NCBI GenBank assembly: GCA_918026815.1
Contig: CAKJVC010000158.1
Coordinates: 1-64,000, forward strand
Length of the DNA stretch: 64,000 nucleotides
Direction: 5' to 3'
Source of the DNA: Chalara sp. BL73
Taxonomy: Eukaryota; Ascomycota; Leotiomycetes; Helotiales
Position numbers and translations under genes: made by a program. Positions 35,026 to 47,789 of this stretch are shown one piece after another (position 1 is the first letter of the stretch; every line of letters starts with the position of its first letter). Below the pieces are notes generated by a model. It ran no database searches. It worked only from the letters and a program-made list of their open reading frames with translations, and was not told the DNA's origin.

Positions 35026-36136
35026 AAAGCATTTCAAGTGCCTCGTCGCAGCAGCGGTCTCTACCGCCAAAGAGCCCTTCCTTACCAGCGAGCCTGGACA
35101 TGACGCTATCTAAGATATATCTGGGGTTACAAAGAGTATCAAGGAAGCCGAGAATATTCAACAGGTAGAGAATAAGGATAATGATTCAGAGCCAGCTGAG
35201 TCTAAGTCTGGCGAAAGATTAGACAAGGGAAATGGTCCAGAAGCAGCTGCTGGACTAGAGTTCACTTGGTCTAATGCGACTACGCCAGGCTCACACCTTC
35301 CATTCCACTTCACTCGCTCAGAAGACACCTTCCCAGGGGAGTACTGAGTCAGTCGCGGCTTCGCCTACGCCGAGGGCTGCTGGGTCATGGGACAGGAGCT
35401 GACCGAGAGGTTCGATTGGCTCGGAGAAGCGTATCTGGACGAGACGGGTGCTGAAGCAGTCGAGTACTTCCAGATTCTAGTCGAGATTTTGGAGTACGTT
35501 TTCAACAGAGAGTTTCGAGCGCCCCGTATCTATAAGGATCGACTCATTCGAGATCGCGAGAGGTTCTTTGCCAAGAAAACTGAGACATGGGTGTTACGCG
35601 AGCATTTTCAGGCTGCCGTGGAGCATGTCGCTGTTAAGCTAAGGGAGGAGCTGGCGCAGGGCGATCGAACTGGTGAAGTGGTGGAGGAAGATTTCCGAGT
35701 TAAAGCGGAGGACTTGGAGTACGTTCTTCAGCAGATTGAGGGAGCCTTTAGACCAGCAGTCAACTCTGCAGAGAGTCTGAGACATGATATTGTCTTAATA
35801 GAGAAGGAGAGATTTGACGAAGCGGCGCAGGAACTCGGCCCCGTATCTTACCCGGAGGATGAAGACGGACAGAGTCCTCAATTCAGTAAGTCACAAACTC
35901 AGTTTGGACCATATCTTAAGCATAAGAGGCTTCAAAAGGGCTTGGATACATTGAAAGACTGCATACTTACGCACGTGTTGAACACTGAATCGCATCTCGA
36001 TAAGCTCTCTGAGATTCACCGTAAGTAAAAATTGAGAAGCTGATAACGGAGAAGAAAAGAAGAAAATGGCAAATTGCTTGCCTGGCTTTCAAAAGCTGTA
36101 GAAATTTTGCATGATCATTATGATATCGTTGCTTAA
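35026..36136 (+). pseudogene. Hypothetical protein gene with two in-frame stops
   Basis: One plus-strand frame reads protein-like text from about 35026 through 36025, interrupted by TAA near 35118 and TGA near 35346. Between the stops it encodes an acidic, charged stretch (GVTKSIKEAENIQQVENK and onward) and EFTWSNATTPGSHLPFHF. After the second stop, ATG 35387 opens a 213-codon helical, Glu/Arg-rich segment (FDWLGEAYLDETGAEAVEYF to LDTLKDCILTHVL). A possible 42-bp intron (36017-36058) would add ENGKLLAWLSKAVEILHDHY and a stop at 36136. Neither stop can be removed by a plausible intron. I do not recognise the family. It is either a nonsense-mutated gene or a shorter gene starting at 35387. Confidence 0.45.
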
Positions 36137-38769
36137 GATATACTTCCTGCTTGCGTTTGGTAATCTTATTTTAAAGGACATTTGTGAGCTTGTTCATATC
36201 AAGGTCTCCGTTCGTTTCGCCCAAAAAAATTGCGATTGCCAGCCTTGAGAGCGGAGCAAGCTGCCAAGGCTTGATGAATTTCCAATCATTGCGCTGGCTG
36301 ACTAGATAGTGAGGGAAATATTAAGTTTGAAGTTTCTGAAAGCCACCCTATCTTAAATTTCCAAGATATGGTTTGGTTCCACTTTTGACAAATGTTTAGT
36401 GCGTTCTGCACGTGATTAATATGGGTTAATGTCTATATCCTATCAGCCGGAGCCGACGAGCATATTTTCCCTTCTTGGGGGTTTATTTTTGGAAATTCGC
36501 TTGGGATAACGTGAAAAAAGCGCAGAAATTTCGGGATGGAGAAATCGTTATTGCTTCTGGTTGAAGGAATAATTTTTTGAGGACATGGAAGTCCAACTTG
36601 GAACTTGAAGCGCTTCGCTCAAGATCAATACACGAAGCTCTTAGATTTTAAGAGTAACCTCGGTTGTGGAACAATATGCAAGCTACCGCGCTTGGCAGAT
36701 AGGGACGCAAAGCTTGTCTTGATAACTCTCCGACAATGACCTTTAGGTGACATACGTTCGAACCATCAGACGGATTGCTGGCGTAGAAAAAACAACGGAG
36801 CAGCGGACCGCTATGGATTCCGAGAGAATGCCTGGATCCTGCCGATATAGTATGACACTCTATAGTCTTCGGCTCTATAGATCGAGCGCATCTTGCGGTC
36901 CTTAATATAGATTCGACCAGGAGCTGGGCACTTCACCGGATCTAAGATTTATATTGACGCAAAAAATAGATCCTGGATGAGAAAGAGGCATAATAGTACG
37001 AACTTATGTCCTCATCAGATGACTTGAGCCTAGTCATCACGTTTGTATGAGTCCATTCCTTGGCAACTGCTCATCTGGTCTGTTCATGAACGAGAATACG
37101 ACTGAGCGGGCGATACAATCCTCTTGTGGTCAGACAGATGAAGAAGACCAGATGCACTTACCGTATTCTTTAAATAGAAGATGTAAGGTACTGATATCCG
37201 GCTGATACCATACACATTCACCCATCAGATGCCGTTCCACCTGGGCCTAGCCCTTCGTAATTGTACGCTAAGGGATAACCCCCGGTTGTGCCTGAAGACC
37301 CGAAATGTTCGCATCAGCAAGGTTGAATGTTCAGGGTCCCTCTTGTATCAAGTTGATGATACGTTGGCGGGATCGGCCGGAAGTATTAGGCAGAAAAGAA
37401 GCCTTTTCGTCAACCCCCTGCGCTGCGCTTAAACTCGCTACCCCTGTCTTTGTGGGGAAGAAACGAGCAACATTGCACCAACCTTAATTTATCTGTACCT
37501 GAATTTTCAATGACATGCCATGATGCCTCTTTACCATCTAGTCTCCGGCCAGCTGTACAATCTATATCCCCAGCTTAGTCGTGTCTCCGAAACTATCATT
37601 ATAGGCCCTTTAGGGTATGCAGCTCAGTACCATGACCAATTTCTGTAATTCAGACGAGGCTGAGATAACACAGCATTGAAGTTGCTTGCTGAAGAGATTA
37701 TCGCTGTAGCCTCGCAGGACTCTCCATAGGCTCGAAATGGCACACCAGTATCTGTCCGGCTTGCCCAGGACAGTGGTTCACTGATAGTTCTTGGATCTCC
37801 TTCGGTAATCGGGTCTGGTCCCAGTAAGATCTCGTCAACCAGGTTGCAGTCTAGCGGGCACCTCAATTGCATAATCGATATATGCATGGATTAGAAGCTT
37901 CATGGTAAGCTAGTGGGTTTCTCTGACCGAGAATACCCTGCAAGCTTATTCATTCTCATTAGCACGAGTTAAGACACAGTCCAGACTTCTTGCTGGCAAT
38001 TTTTACTAATAGATAATCCGCGGAGTCATGCTCCACCTGACTCACGGCTGCAAAAGCAAGCCTCTCTGTTGAGTGAACATATGTTTTGGCTCTCTTTGGG
38101 TCTCTTCTGTTAAGAATTTGCATATATCCTCAATATACTTCTGTGGCCGTGGATCTGAATGACATTGGCTCGCCAATGCACGCTTTGTTATAAGCTTACT
38201 CTGATTCTATACATAGTCCAATATCAATATAACGCAATATCAGATAGATTTGCAGCTCGGTCACAAGCACCACACAAGCCACGTTTTTTATGGCAAGCGC
38301 CTCAAGAGCCAGGGTTTTTGTGCCAACCTTTCACAGTTGGTACGCAGTCTAGCTCTAGTTCATTTGACCATGGTCGCTTGCACCTCGCCTATCTTTATCC
38401 GATGCAAGGCTCTATCTCCCAATCTCGTATTATTGTTCTCTCAGACCACATGCGTTCTGTGATTGAGGCGTTTGCTATATTGCAGCGGGGCATTTGGTCA
38501 GGTTGATCCTCCATAGGGAAGTGCGGAGATAGAGTAATCCAAATTCATCGCAGAGTTCGCAGCAAAATAGCATACGAGCTAATGGAATGAATCGCCTTGA
38601 GGTCGTATAATATTGATTCGGGTTTTAGTCGTCCGAAGTCCTTGCTGCCTCCCACAATCCTACATATAAAGGCGCCGCCGATCATCAGGATCTGCTTTCA
38701 TCCCACCACCTTCACACCCAAACTCCAAAGCTTCCCAATCAATCGATTCCTCGTCTCCCATTTGCCAAT
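36137..38769. other. 2.6-kb gene-free stretch
   Basis: Short open frames occur on both strands but none carries a recognisable motif or joins neighbours by good splice sites. No inverted or direct repeats were noticed. Confidence 0.4.
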
Positions 38770-39575
38770 ATGCTTACCATCTTCACCGTCGTTGCTGCCT
38801 TGGCGGCCGCAGTTGTTGCCATTCCAGCGGACCCAATCGGGATCACCATCCCAGCACCAGCCGCAACGACCACTGCCGTTGGTCCAAACCCTACTGAAGT
38901 GTATATCAAAGCCATCAGCTATGGTGGCACTGGATGCCCGCAAGGCACCGTTGGACAATTCATTTCTACTGACAAGCAAACGTGAGTTAGCCTAAGAAAA
39001 TGGTTTAGAGAAATTCTAACAGGATGTGTCCCAGCTTCACTCTAATCTTCGATGCCTATGTTGCGTCCATCGGCCCAGGAATTGCTATCACTAACAATCG
39101 TCTCAATTGCCAGTTGAACATCGACCTCCAGTACCCAGGAGGGTTCCAGTATAGCATTCTTGGCACCCAATTCCGAGGATATGCTGGCCTCGACGATGGG
39201 ATTACTGGCTTGCAACAGGCAACCTACTACTTCTCCGGATGTAGGTTTTAGAACCAGCTAATAGATTGCCATCTTTGAATTTCACGCTAATCATTTGTTG
39301 TTCTAGCCTCTACGCAAGTTTCAACTTCCACTACCTTCAAAGGCCCATTCTCCAGTGATTATGAGGTCTCAGATACGATTCCCTTCACATCTACCATCTT
39401 TTCGCCTTGTGGAGCCGCGCTTCCACTTAACATCAATTCGCAAGTTAGATTAACCAGCACAAAGGCTAGTGCATCAGGAATTATGACCCATGATTCCATT
39501 GACGGAAAGATTGCGTTCCAAGTTGGTGTCCAATGGCAAAAGTGTAAGATGCCCGTCCCGACATCAATATGGTAA
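38770..39575 (+). CDS. Secreted DUF4360-like protein
   Basis: Three exons (38770-38981, 39035-39240, 39307-39575) encode about 228 residues. The N-terminus MLTIFTVVAALAAAVVAIPA is a clear signal peptide. The mature part starts after a Pro/Ala/Thr-rich stretch and has ISYGGTGCPQGTVGQF, TLIFDAYVASIGPG and NCQLNIDLQYPGGFQY, with paired cysteines. This is the pattern of the DUF4360 family of small secreted fungal and bacterial proteins of unknown role. The usual C-terminal WxxC appears as VQWQKC, here followed by ten extra residues (KMPVPTSIW) before the stop, so the last exon end may be misjudged. It probably acts outside the cell, perhaps at the host surface. Confidence 0.8.
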
Positions 39576-40408
39576 AATCAACAAAACTAATGTGACGTTT
39601 CACAGGCACCAAGTAAATGGGCACATAGTTCATGACTCTATCGCGGCGAGCGACAATTTGCCGTCGAAGCTTGAAGGTGTTTGCTTCGTTGGCTGGTTTG
39701 TGGTTAAGTTCTGGTGGAACAAGTTGTTGGAGGGCGATGTTTCATGCGACTCAAGTGTGCTTCTTGAAATATTTAGGATAGGAGCATATTCAGATCTCTT
39801 TCCCGGCTTCGATAATTGTGCGCATGCCGTGACGTAAACCGAGTGAAATTTAAGCTGGAAGAATCAACATGAGAGGCAGATGACGTAACGTTGAAAATGC
39901 CATCATCCATTGAGCATTCGAATCGAATCAAAACATCAAGGTAGCGTAAACTATAGAAATATAGTCTAGAGTGAGAATGAACGTGGCAAAGATGAAATGA
40001 ATGAAAAGGAGCCTGGTGATTGTAAAATAAGTGACACCATAAAAAGAAGAGTTGAAGTCGTGGCGATAAAAACACCCCCCCTCCTAATAAAGACCGTCCT
40101 TATCGCAGTGGCCCGTGCACCATGACATCCCTGCATTTCGAGCGCGATGTAAACAAATCGAGCCCGCCAAATCGCCATCTTTTCTAAATAACACCTCTGC
40201 CGCCACGATTTTGGCTATCAACACGTCAAATAGTACCGATTACGATATCATATTCGGACATTATCAACAGAATTCAGCAGCAGAATCGATCAATCGTGAT
40301 TTATTCTCCCTGGTAGACACGTCTCCTTGGTTTTCTTATCAAAGGCTAAAGAACAGCGATATAAATTCTCTGACCACACTCGATTGCAGCTGTGGCCAGC
40401 GAGCTCCA
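39576..40408. other. Intergenic / 5' region of the BIR gene
   Basis: About 0.8 kb. The last 294 bases (from ATG 40115) are open in the same frame as the following BIR protein, so an N-terminally extended form cannot be excluded. Nothing else was seen. Confidence 0.4.
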
Positions 40409-43303
40409 ATGGCGGCAACGGCACATCTGGCTGATCAATATTTCACCTTGGAGAGTCGACTAGAGTCATTCCAAAGCGCCCAACAACTGTCTAAACGGCG
40501 CGCATCTAATGCGAGCACCAAGGGGTCCAAGTCACTTAAATGGCCACATCGATTTCTGGCTCCGGAAAAGGTATGACATGCTATGACTACGCAACTTGCG
40601 AATGCTGCTAATATATTGCCAGCTTGCGAAAGCAGGTTTCTTCTATCATCCTCTTCCAGCCAATCCAGATAATGTCATTTGCTTCCTCTGCCATAGATCG
40701 CTCGATGGCTGGGAAAAGGGAGATGACCCTCTAAAGGAGCATCTTACTCACTCTCCAGAATGCGGTTGGGCGATAGTCGCGGCAATCGAAAATCAGGATG
40801 AACAATTCAGCCAGGAATATCCGTCAAGCGCACGGATGATCGACGCAAGGAAAACAACGTTTGCAAATAAATGGCCCCATGAGAGTAAGAAAGGCTGGAA
40901 GTGCAAGGTTAAGCAGGTAGGAAGATATATCCTTCTAGTGGTAGGAGCTTACAATGCTATAGATGGTAGATGCTGGGTGGAAATATACTCCTACTCCCGA
41001 GTATGATGATATGGCAACCTGTGCCTATTGCAATCTGGCTTTGGATGGTTGGGAGCCATCGGATAAACCATTGTGAGTCTGAGTCTTTTGGTGTTTCTTT
41101 CTCATGAAAGTCATGACTAATTTGGCAGGGACGAACACTTCAAACGCTCACCTGAATGCACATTTTTTACTCTAGTAGGCAATCACCAACAAAGCCCAGT
41201 CACCAAGAAAACAAAGGCCAAAAAAGATAGAGCATCTAAAGCATCAAGACTTTCCACACAGTCGTCCTTTACAATCGCTTCAGATGCCGCATCGATCACA
41301 GATGTAGCTGCAGAAGAAGGCGACAGCATTCTCACAACGGCTACCAATGCTACTATTACCAAGAAGATAGGAAAGGGAAAGAAGGCGCCCACTGGCAAGG
41401 GAAGGAAAGCTAAAGCCAGAAAAGCTGAACCAGAACCTGTTGAAGAATCCATTGCGCCGGAGCCTGAGGATGATGACTTTGAGGTCAAGGTAGATGTGGC
41501 TCCCAAAGCAAATCGAGGAAGGAAGAGAAAGACAGAGGATACATCGGATTCGACAAATATTACAATCGAACCAGAAGCACCTCAGCCAAAAAGAAGAGCC
41601 ACACGAACACGGTCGAGTGTAGCTGCCAACGACTCGCTAATGGATGAAAGTACCATTATCCAGGAGGTTGCCAAACCGGCCAAACCTGCCCGAAAGGGAA
41701 GGCAATCAACGCGAAAAGCCTCCGCTACCTCCGTAGCCGTAAGGAAAGAACAGGTTCCAAATGACGAAGAACTTGATGCTGCACTCGAAGCAGATCTCGC
41801 TAAACAAGCCAGCGGTGATGAAGCAGAGCATGCTCCTATCAAGAAATCAACAAGGTCTAGCAAAGTTACTAAAACTAGCTATGAAATATTTGGGACACAC
41901 CAAATAGAGATTGACGAAGCGGTAATTGACGCTGAGCTTGAAACGATGGAAATTGCCGAATCAAAACCATTGCCCAAAGCGAAGGGTGCAAAGGGCAGAC
42001 AACCTCGAAAGGTATCAGTAAAGCAGCAAACCGCAGCCAGGAAAGCTGCTGAAGCAGAAGCTGCAGCCGCTGCGCAGAAAGCTGCAACAGAAATGGAAGA
42101 TGAAGACGCTTCTCAGCAAATAACGTTGGAGCTGGAAAATAGCATCAGCATGCAGCATTCTCCCCCAATTGTACAATCAAAACGACCAAGGGCTATATCT
42201 CAGCAAATACCTGAAAATATGGACCGCGTTTCTGCTTTACATGTGCATAGAGAGCAGGTGTTCATTGGAAACAGCCTGCAAATCAATTCTGACCAAGACG
42301 CGGAATCTGGCAATGATACGGATGCTAGCATAGCGAGTCAATCCACCGTTGTTCGAGGCGGGAAAACTGGACGTGGTAGCAAGTTGCTGAGGGCCAAGGC
42401 AGGAAAGAAGGTGATGCCTGAAAACATCGTAGAGATTGTTCATCAAACAGTTGGTGCTGCTAACAATGTGGAAAATGCAGCGACTTTCATGTCGAAAGCG
42501 CGGACCGCTCCGGAAGATGAGGATGTAACCATGGGAAACGATGGCCTGTATACCGTTGAACAGGAATTACGACCTGAGGTACGTCTCTTGGCTGCAATTG
42601 GGGTGATTTGTGTAACATGGATGCTCCAAATTAGCGAAGACTAACGATAATGCAGGTCCAAACGTCCGCAAGTTCCGAAACACTCCTTCAAGTCCAAGCA
42701 GATGCCGCTGCATCAGAAAGCCAAGGACAATCTAATGGTATAGACCGCATCTGGGAAGATAGGGAGCCTCAACCAAAATCCAAATTTTTGCGGGCCAAAC
42801 ATCAAGTCTCGGTTCGGTCTCCCACACCACCGCCTAAGGCACGTACTCCGTCACAATCACCACAATCTTCTGATGCAGAGAATCACCCACCGTCATCAAA
42901 ACCGTCTACGATCACCAAAAAAGTTATTACACCTCGTGCAACCACGGCCTGTATTCCGTTGGCAACCACCACGCCTATCATGTCGCCATCCAAGCGGAAC
43001 GTGATTGCTGGTCTGCAGAGTTCGCACCCTTGGTTTGCTGTTGACCTTGATACCGCATTTCTCGGATCTCCTGGGAACGAGAACTCACCAGGCAAACGAT
43101 TAATAGGTGATGCGCTTCGTCAGGCGAGGAAGGGAGATCTCAGCAGCCCAGAGAAGAAGATGACAGTGGAGGAGTGGATTCAATATAACGCCGACATGGC
43201 GGAGGAGACCTTGCGTAATGAGTGTGAACGGATGGTCAGCACTTTTGAGAGCCAAGGGACACGGGCAATGTTGACGCTTGAGGGCATTGAATGCACTGAG
43301 TAG
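40409..43303 (+). CDS. BIR1: BIR-domain chromosomal passenger protein (Bir1/survivin-like)
   Basis: Five exons (40409-40570, 40623-40916, 40963-41072, 41129-42578, 42656-43303) give about 887 residues. Two BIR zinc domains occupy roughly residues 10-210, each with the CxxC...H...C set: CFLCHRSLDGW/EHLTHSPEC and CAYCNLALDGW/EHFKRSPEC. A long basic-acidic disordered region rich in Lys, Ala, Ser and Thr follows, with many SP/TP sites. The C-terminus (EEWIQYNADMAEETLRNECE) is the conserved helix known in fungal Bir1. In the family, it recruits Aurora kinase with INCENP to centromeres and the spindle midzone; it is not primarily a caspase inhibitor. I chose ATG 40409 because the BIR fold begins soon after, although the frame is open to 40115. 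Confidence 0.9.
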
Positions 43304-44358
43304 AAATGGAATGTCCGCACAAACGAGATGACGTATATCTGTCCTTCTGATTGGCGCAAAGGCTGGACTTTACGAAGCATGGATGAATAGGTGCATGGGA
43401 GGGTGGATCGTGCTGTAAATAAGTCAGGATAAACATTTGTTGAAGCCATGGCATCTTTCTACACATCTGGCTAGAGGGGTCACCCAATTCCGAGGTGGGA
43501 CAGGCAATCGAGCTGTTTTGCTCTGGTGGTTTAAATCCGATTGATCACTATAAAACCGGTTTGCTTTGATAGTAGGTACCACTATTCTTATCTCATCTCC
43601 ATGGTGATTCCTGCAGCATTTTCCTCTCGGGGTCCGATCCATATATGTATGCACGTACGAAGTATGTATGTCACAACAAAAGCAAGATGTAATTTATGGC
43701 CTGCATCTCCCTAACCATCGTGTCAAGCTTTACCGACCCGTCTTGGCGCGCATTGCATGGCTGCCAAGCTCCCGGATCCGGTAGCGCACAGCCTGGCAGC
43801 GAGCGGCGGACGCCCTCTACCCTCGTACACGGCGAAACTACCGTCCGAGAGTGTACATATCTTCATCAGCAATGGACCATTGATATTTATCAGCGCGCTC
43901 GCTAACAGCAGAAGCGCCGGTGTTGATTGCTAAAATGCCATGGAACATGACCAGAGAGGACCATACCAGAAAGTAAGACAATCTCGTAACGCTTCCAGAC
44001 TATGGTGCAGTACTTTTCTTGGTGGGCAAGGACAAGGGAGGGCGATGGCTGGCCATGTTCAGAAGCTTGCCTCCCCTTCTGGGTCCGTTCGGGAGTCGCA
44101 GATGGAAGCTGCACCTTCCATTGCATCTCGACGCCATACAGCATTCTACTCATCGGAGTTGAGCACAGGAACTCGTTAGACGAAAAAGATATTTCCATTT
44201 ATAAGAAATGTGTGACACCACTGCAGAATATGTCCGACTTCCGTGCTGCTTTGGTCACCTCGGACTGAGCTCTGTTTTTCTTAAGCCGTGAGCAAATTGC
44301 AGACGCCTTTGTTGCTTTTGTTGAACACCATTATCTAAAGTATTTGTTTTTGAGAGTC
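43304..44358. other. Intergenic
   Basis: About 1 kb without a recognised gene. The decamer GTACGAAGTA near 43656 recalls the tip of the 265-bp element at 3404, but no more of that element is present. Confidence 0.4.
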
Positions 44359-46151
44359 ATGGATTCATTTAAGCTGGACAACTTCAAATTGGAGTCGTTC
44401 AAAGTTGAATCCTATAGTGAAGTAGCTGCTCTTTTCAACAAGGCCCTTCACTTAGGGATTGAAAATTCCCCGCTCATAGCTGCTGGCGTCATTGGCTGGG
44501 TGTTGACTCTATTGGTATACCGTCGATTTCTAAGCCCTATTGCTGATGTGCCTGGTCCTGCATGGGCGTCAGTCACCAGGATATGGCATATGTATGCCAT
44601 CTATACCGGTAAACAAAATTTGACGTTCTTGAATTTACATGAAAAGCATGGTATGTAGCATATCTTCAACTTCATACGGTTATTTTGACGAACAATAGGC
44701 CATTTCGTCCGCATTGCCCCCAGCGAGGTTTCAGTAACTCACCCAGAAGCCATCAAGAAACTTATTCTCACTCCACAATATAAGGTACCATATAACATAC
44801 ATCTCTCAAAGTCCTGGCTTGCTAAACTTGCTTAAGGGAAACTGGTATGGCATCGCAAGGGTCCCCGACAAGCGATTCAGGTTCGCACTCTCAGTCCTGG
44901 ATCCAAAAGAAAAGGTGGAGATGTCCAAACAGTTGGCCTCAGCATACACCATGAGCAACGTCCTGCGATCTGAAGAGCAAATCGGCACTCTGATCAGTAA
45001 GTTACTGGGCTGGGTAAGCAATTATGCCGACACCAAAAGGCCCATGGACCTTGACAAGTTCATCACTTTCACAGCATTTGACATCGTTGGTCAGCTTGTA
45101 TTCTCTAAAGAATTCGGCTTCCTTGAACAAGGCATCGACATTGATGACACAATTCACCTTCAACTTGGATTTAATTGCTATGTCGCCATTGCTGGTTTCA
45201 TTCAATGGCTTCACTTCCTCCTTGTCGCCAACCCTTTGGTCACTTATCTCGATATTATACCCACAAACTTACTAGTCAAGACATCAAACCGTGCTTTAAA
45301 AGAGCGCTCGGCTAATCCAGAGGTTGGATTCGACTTTCTCGCACACTGGTTCAAGACGCACAAGGCGAACCCGAAGAAACTCTCGTACAAGGACGTCCAA
45401 GCCGCTACTATGGCAAATATCGGGTAAACCTATTTTCTATCCCCAGATCCACTTCAAGAGGTTAACCAGACATCAGAGCCGGCTCCGATACCATCTCCTG
45501 CGCTTTGCAATCCTTCGTCTACCATATGATCCGTCACCCCAACGCCTGGACACGTGTGCGCGCGGAAATTGACGCCGCTCAGCAAGAAGGACTTTGCCAA
45601 GACGCAGTTATCTCATACGCCGACGCCCAGAAACTTTCCTTCTTGCAAGCGTGCATCAAGGAAGCCCTTCGGATCTTCCACCCCGTGACTATGGGCACGC
45701 AGCGTGTTGTTCCTAAAGAGGGAATTGTGATTGGGGGCAAGCCATTCCCAGCTGGCACAACGCTTAGTCTGAATACATTCAGTATGAACCTAAGCACGGA
45801 CGTATGGGGACCTGACGCAAGGGTGTTCAACCCGGATCGATGGATAGAAGGGGATACGCTCGAGATGGCCAAGAAATTTTTACCTGTAAGTCCTCTCTAT
45901 CGTCAACTCTACAATACGAACCCTACAACGTGTATCGTGTCTGATTTGTATAGTTCTCTGGCGGCATCGGAGTTTGTGTTGGTCAAAACCTGGCGAAAAT
46001 CGAACTTTCCAAGATCCTTTCAACGTTGGTAAGGGACTACGATATCCGGCCCGTGGACCCGAAGCAAGACTGGTCTTACAGTGCGTATTTTTCAACAGTA
46101 CCGGAACAATGGCCTGTGTATATCGAGAAGAGAAAGAGCACAGCCGCGTAA
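44359..46151 (+). CDS. Cytochrome P450 monooxygenase
   Basis: Five exons (44359-44650, 44699-44784, 44837-45423, 45477-45885, 45954-46151) give about 523 residues. An N-terminal membrane anchor (LIAAGVIGWVLTLLVY, ~residues 40-56) is followed by a Pro-containing hinge (DVPGPAWASV). The I-helix has AGSDT (~324), the K-helix EALR (~385), the PERF-like motif FNPDRW, and the haem loop is FSGGIGVCVG with the ligand Cys near residue 466. It is an ER-anchored monooxygenase using a P450 reductase. The style resembles pisatin-demethylase-type fungal P450s, but the substrate is unknown. The first residues (DSFKLDNFKLESFKVESY) repeat an SFK/NFK unit before the anchor, which is unusual. All introns restore conserved text, so it is likely functional. 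Confidence 0.9.
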
Positions 46152-46599
46152 TATGTTGCCAAGATTATTAAATGCCGGACTTCCAGAAAAATAAATAAAA
46201 ACGCGTATACTAGATGGGATTTCGGCCTGAGTTTACCTGTATTGTGCGTGTTTTTACGTGGTAGCTGGGGGTATTGTGATTTCAACATCATATAGAAATA
46301 GATGCGTGGAGGCGTGCAGTAGTACCAAGACGTCGGAAGTGACCATTCGCTTACCGGACATCTCAATATTCAACCATACACATCTCCCTGCGCGTAAGGA
46401 TTCACACTCTACGTCACAAATGTCCACGGTAGATCTCCAGCGCATACTACATCTTCTGCATGTCAGAAACCTTATTTCAACGTTCAAAGTTGCGCCGTGC
46501 CGACATGCTTTGTCATCTCTCTACATGAATCTATCCCGAGTCTTGGCATAATCCCCAGATGTCGGCATTGATGATCAATTGCCTATTCGGTTCCCACCC
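46152..46599. other. Intergenic (convergent genes)
   Basis: About 450 bp between the 3' ends of the P450 gene and the thioesterase-like gene. Terminators for both must lie here; nothing distinctive was seen. Confidence 0.4.
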
Positions 46600-47789
46600 T
46601 CATATCTTGGCTTTCTCTGCGTTCACCCTCCCACTTAGATTCCGTTCGCTGCCCACGATAAGCGCAACATGGCGGCTCGTGCACACGACTTGCCCTTCCT
46701 CATCCACAATCAGAAGATCCACGCCAAACCGTCCGTTCCGCGCCTCGCTCATCTGAACCCGTAACCATAGCCACTCCCATTCGCCACCTCTCTTGACATC
46801 GACTGCGAAGCTGCGATGCAAGTTAGCTCTTATACTCGACGGAAAAAGAAAATAATTTCAAGAGCCGAGAGCCATGAGCAAGTCTTGACTGAGCCGCAAG
46901 CCCCAAAGACCATCTGCAGCGATTATAAAGCGGGACGAGCTTACCTGACCGTCGGATACCAATTCCCTTTCAACCCGTAATTCTCAGGCATCGGCGCAAA
47001 TGCATCGCATAAGTACGGCAAGTCCTCGACTTTGAATTTTTGAGCAGCGCAGGCAGACGGCGTGAAGCGCATCCACTGAGACCTCACGCTCGGCCCGTCG
47101 CCGTTCTTGGATAAGTCGGTATAGCCGTGCCTCTCGGAGCCGGGCGGGAAGAGAGCTTCGACTTTAAAGGCGGCCGGTCTCACGAACGCCCACTCCCCGG
47201 GTGCGCCCCAGGACAAGCAGTTTGGGCGGTCAACGATCTGGTCTTTAGTGATGAGAGGCTTGGTTTCTAGATTCAAGAGGCCGTTGGAGGCTTCGGTGGC
47301 GAGGTTCCCCTGCACGATGAGGGCTTCGCAGCAGACTTTCTGCTGCGATGCGTCTTTTGGATCTGGTTGCAGGAGCTGCACGCGCAGGTTTGAGAGCTGT
47401 CTTCCCAGCTTAAGGGGCGTGACGTGGATGGTACACGGACCGACTGTGGAGCGGGCGAGGAACTCGTAATGTGATGCTATTATATCTGGCTGGTTGTATT
47501 TCTTCTGATGGGTTCCCATGTACACGGCAGCGGCGTGCGTAAGGACGGAGCCAATATAGCCTCCATGGGGTACTAGCAATATGGTCAGCTGACGGTTCGT
47601 GAAAGGTGATGTTGAGATCGAGATGTGTGTACCGAGACCTATACACCAATCCCTCTTTAGATCTGCTTTCCATATTGTGGGATCTGAGGTTGGTGTCACG
47701 GCTATAGCATCGGCAAAGGAGGACATGGGGAAATCATGGGAAAGTCTTGGCATCCCCGCCCATCCTTCCACTTTATCAGAGAGTGACAT
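46600..47789 (-). CDS. Thioesterase-like superfamily protein
   Basis: Two exons (47789-46945 and 46810-46600) with a 134-bp intron give about 351 residues. The sequence has two hot-dog-like halves. The first contains WCIGLGTHISISTS and then VPHGGYIGSVLTHAAAVYM followed by SHYEFLARSTVGPCTI. The second half, after the splice, contains FAVDVKRGGEWEWLWLRVQ and DLLIVDEEGQVVCTSRHVAL. This layout fits the double-hot-dog acyl-CoA thioesterase-like proteins of fungi, which hydrolyse acyl-CoA or release products in metabolite clusters. No catalytic residue can be assigned with certainty by eye. It is convergent with the P450, so the two do not share a promoter. Confidence 0.82.

Noticed and set aside
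43647..43665. GTACGAAGTA match to the tip of the 265-bp element
   Set aside because: Only ten bases match and no internal sequence of the element follows.
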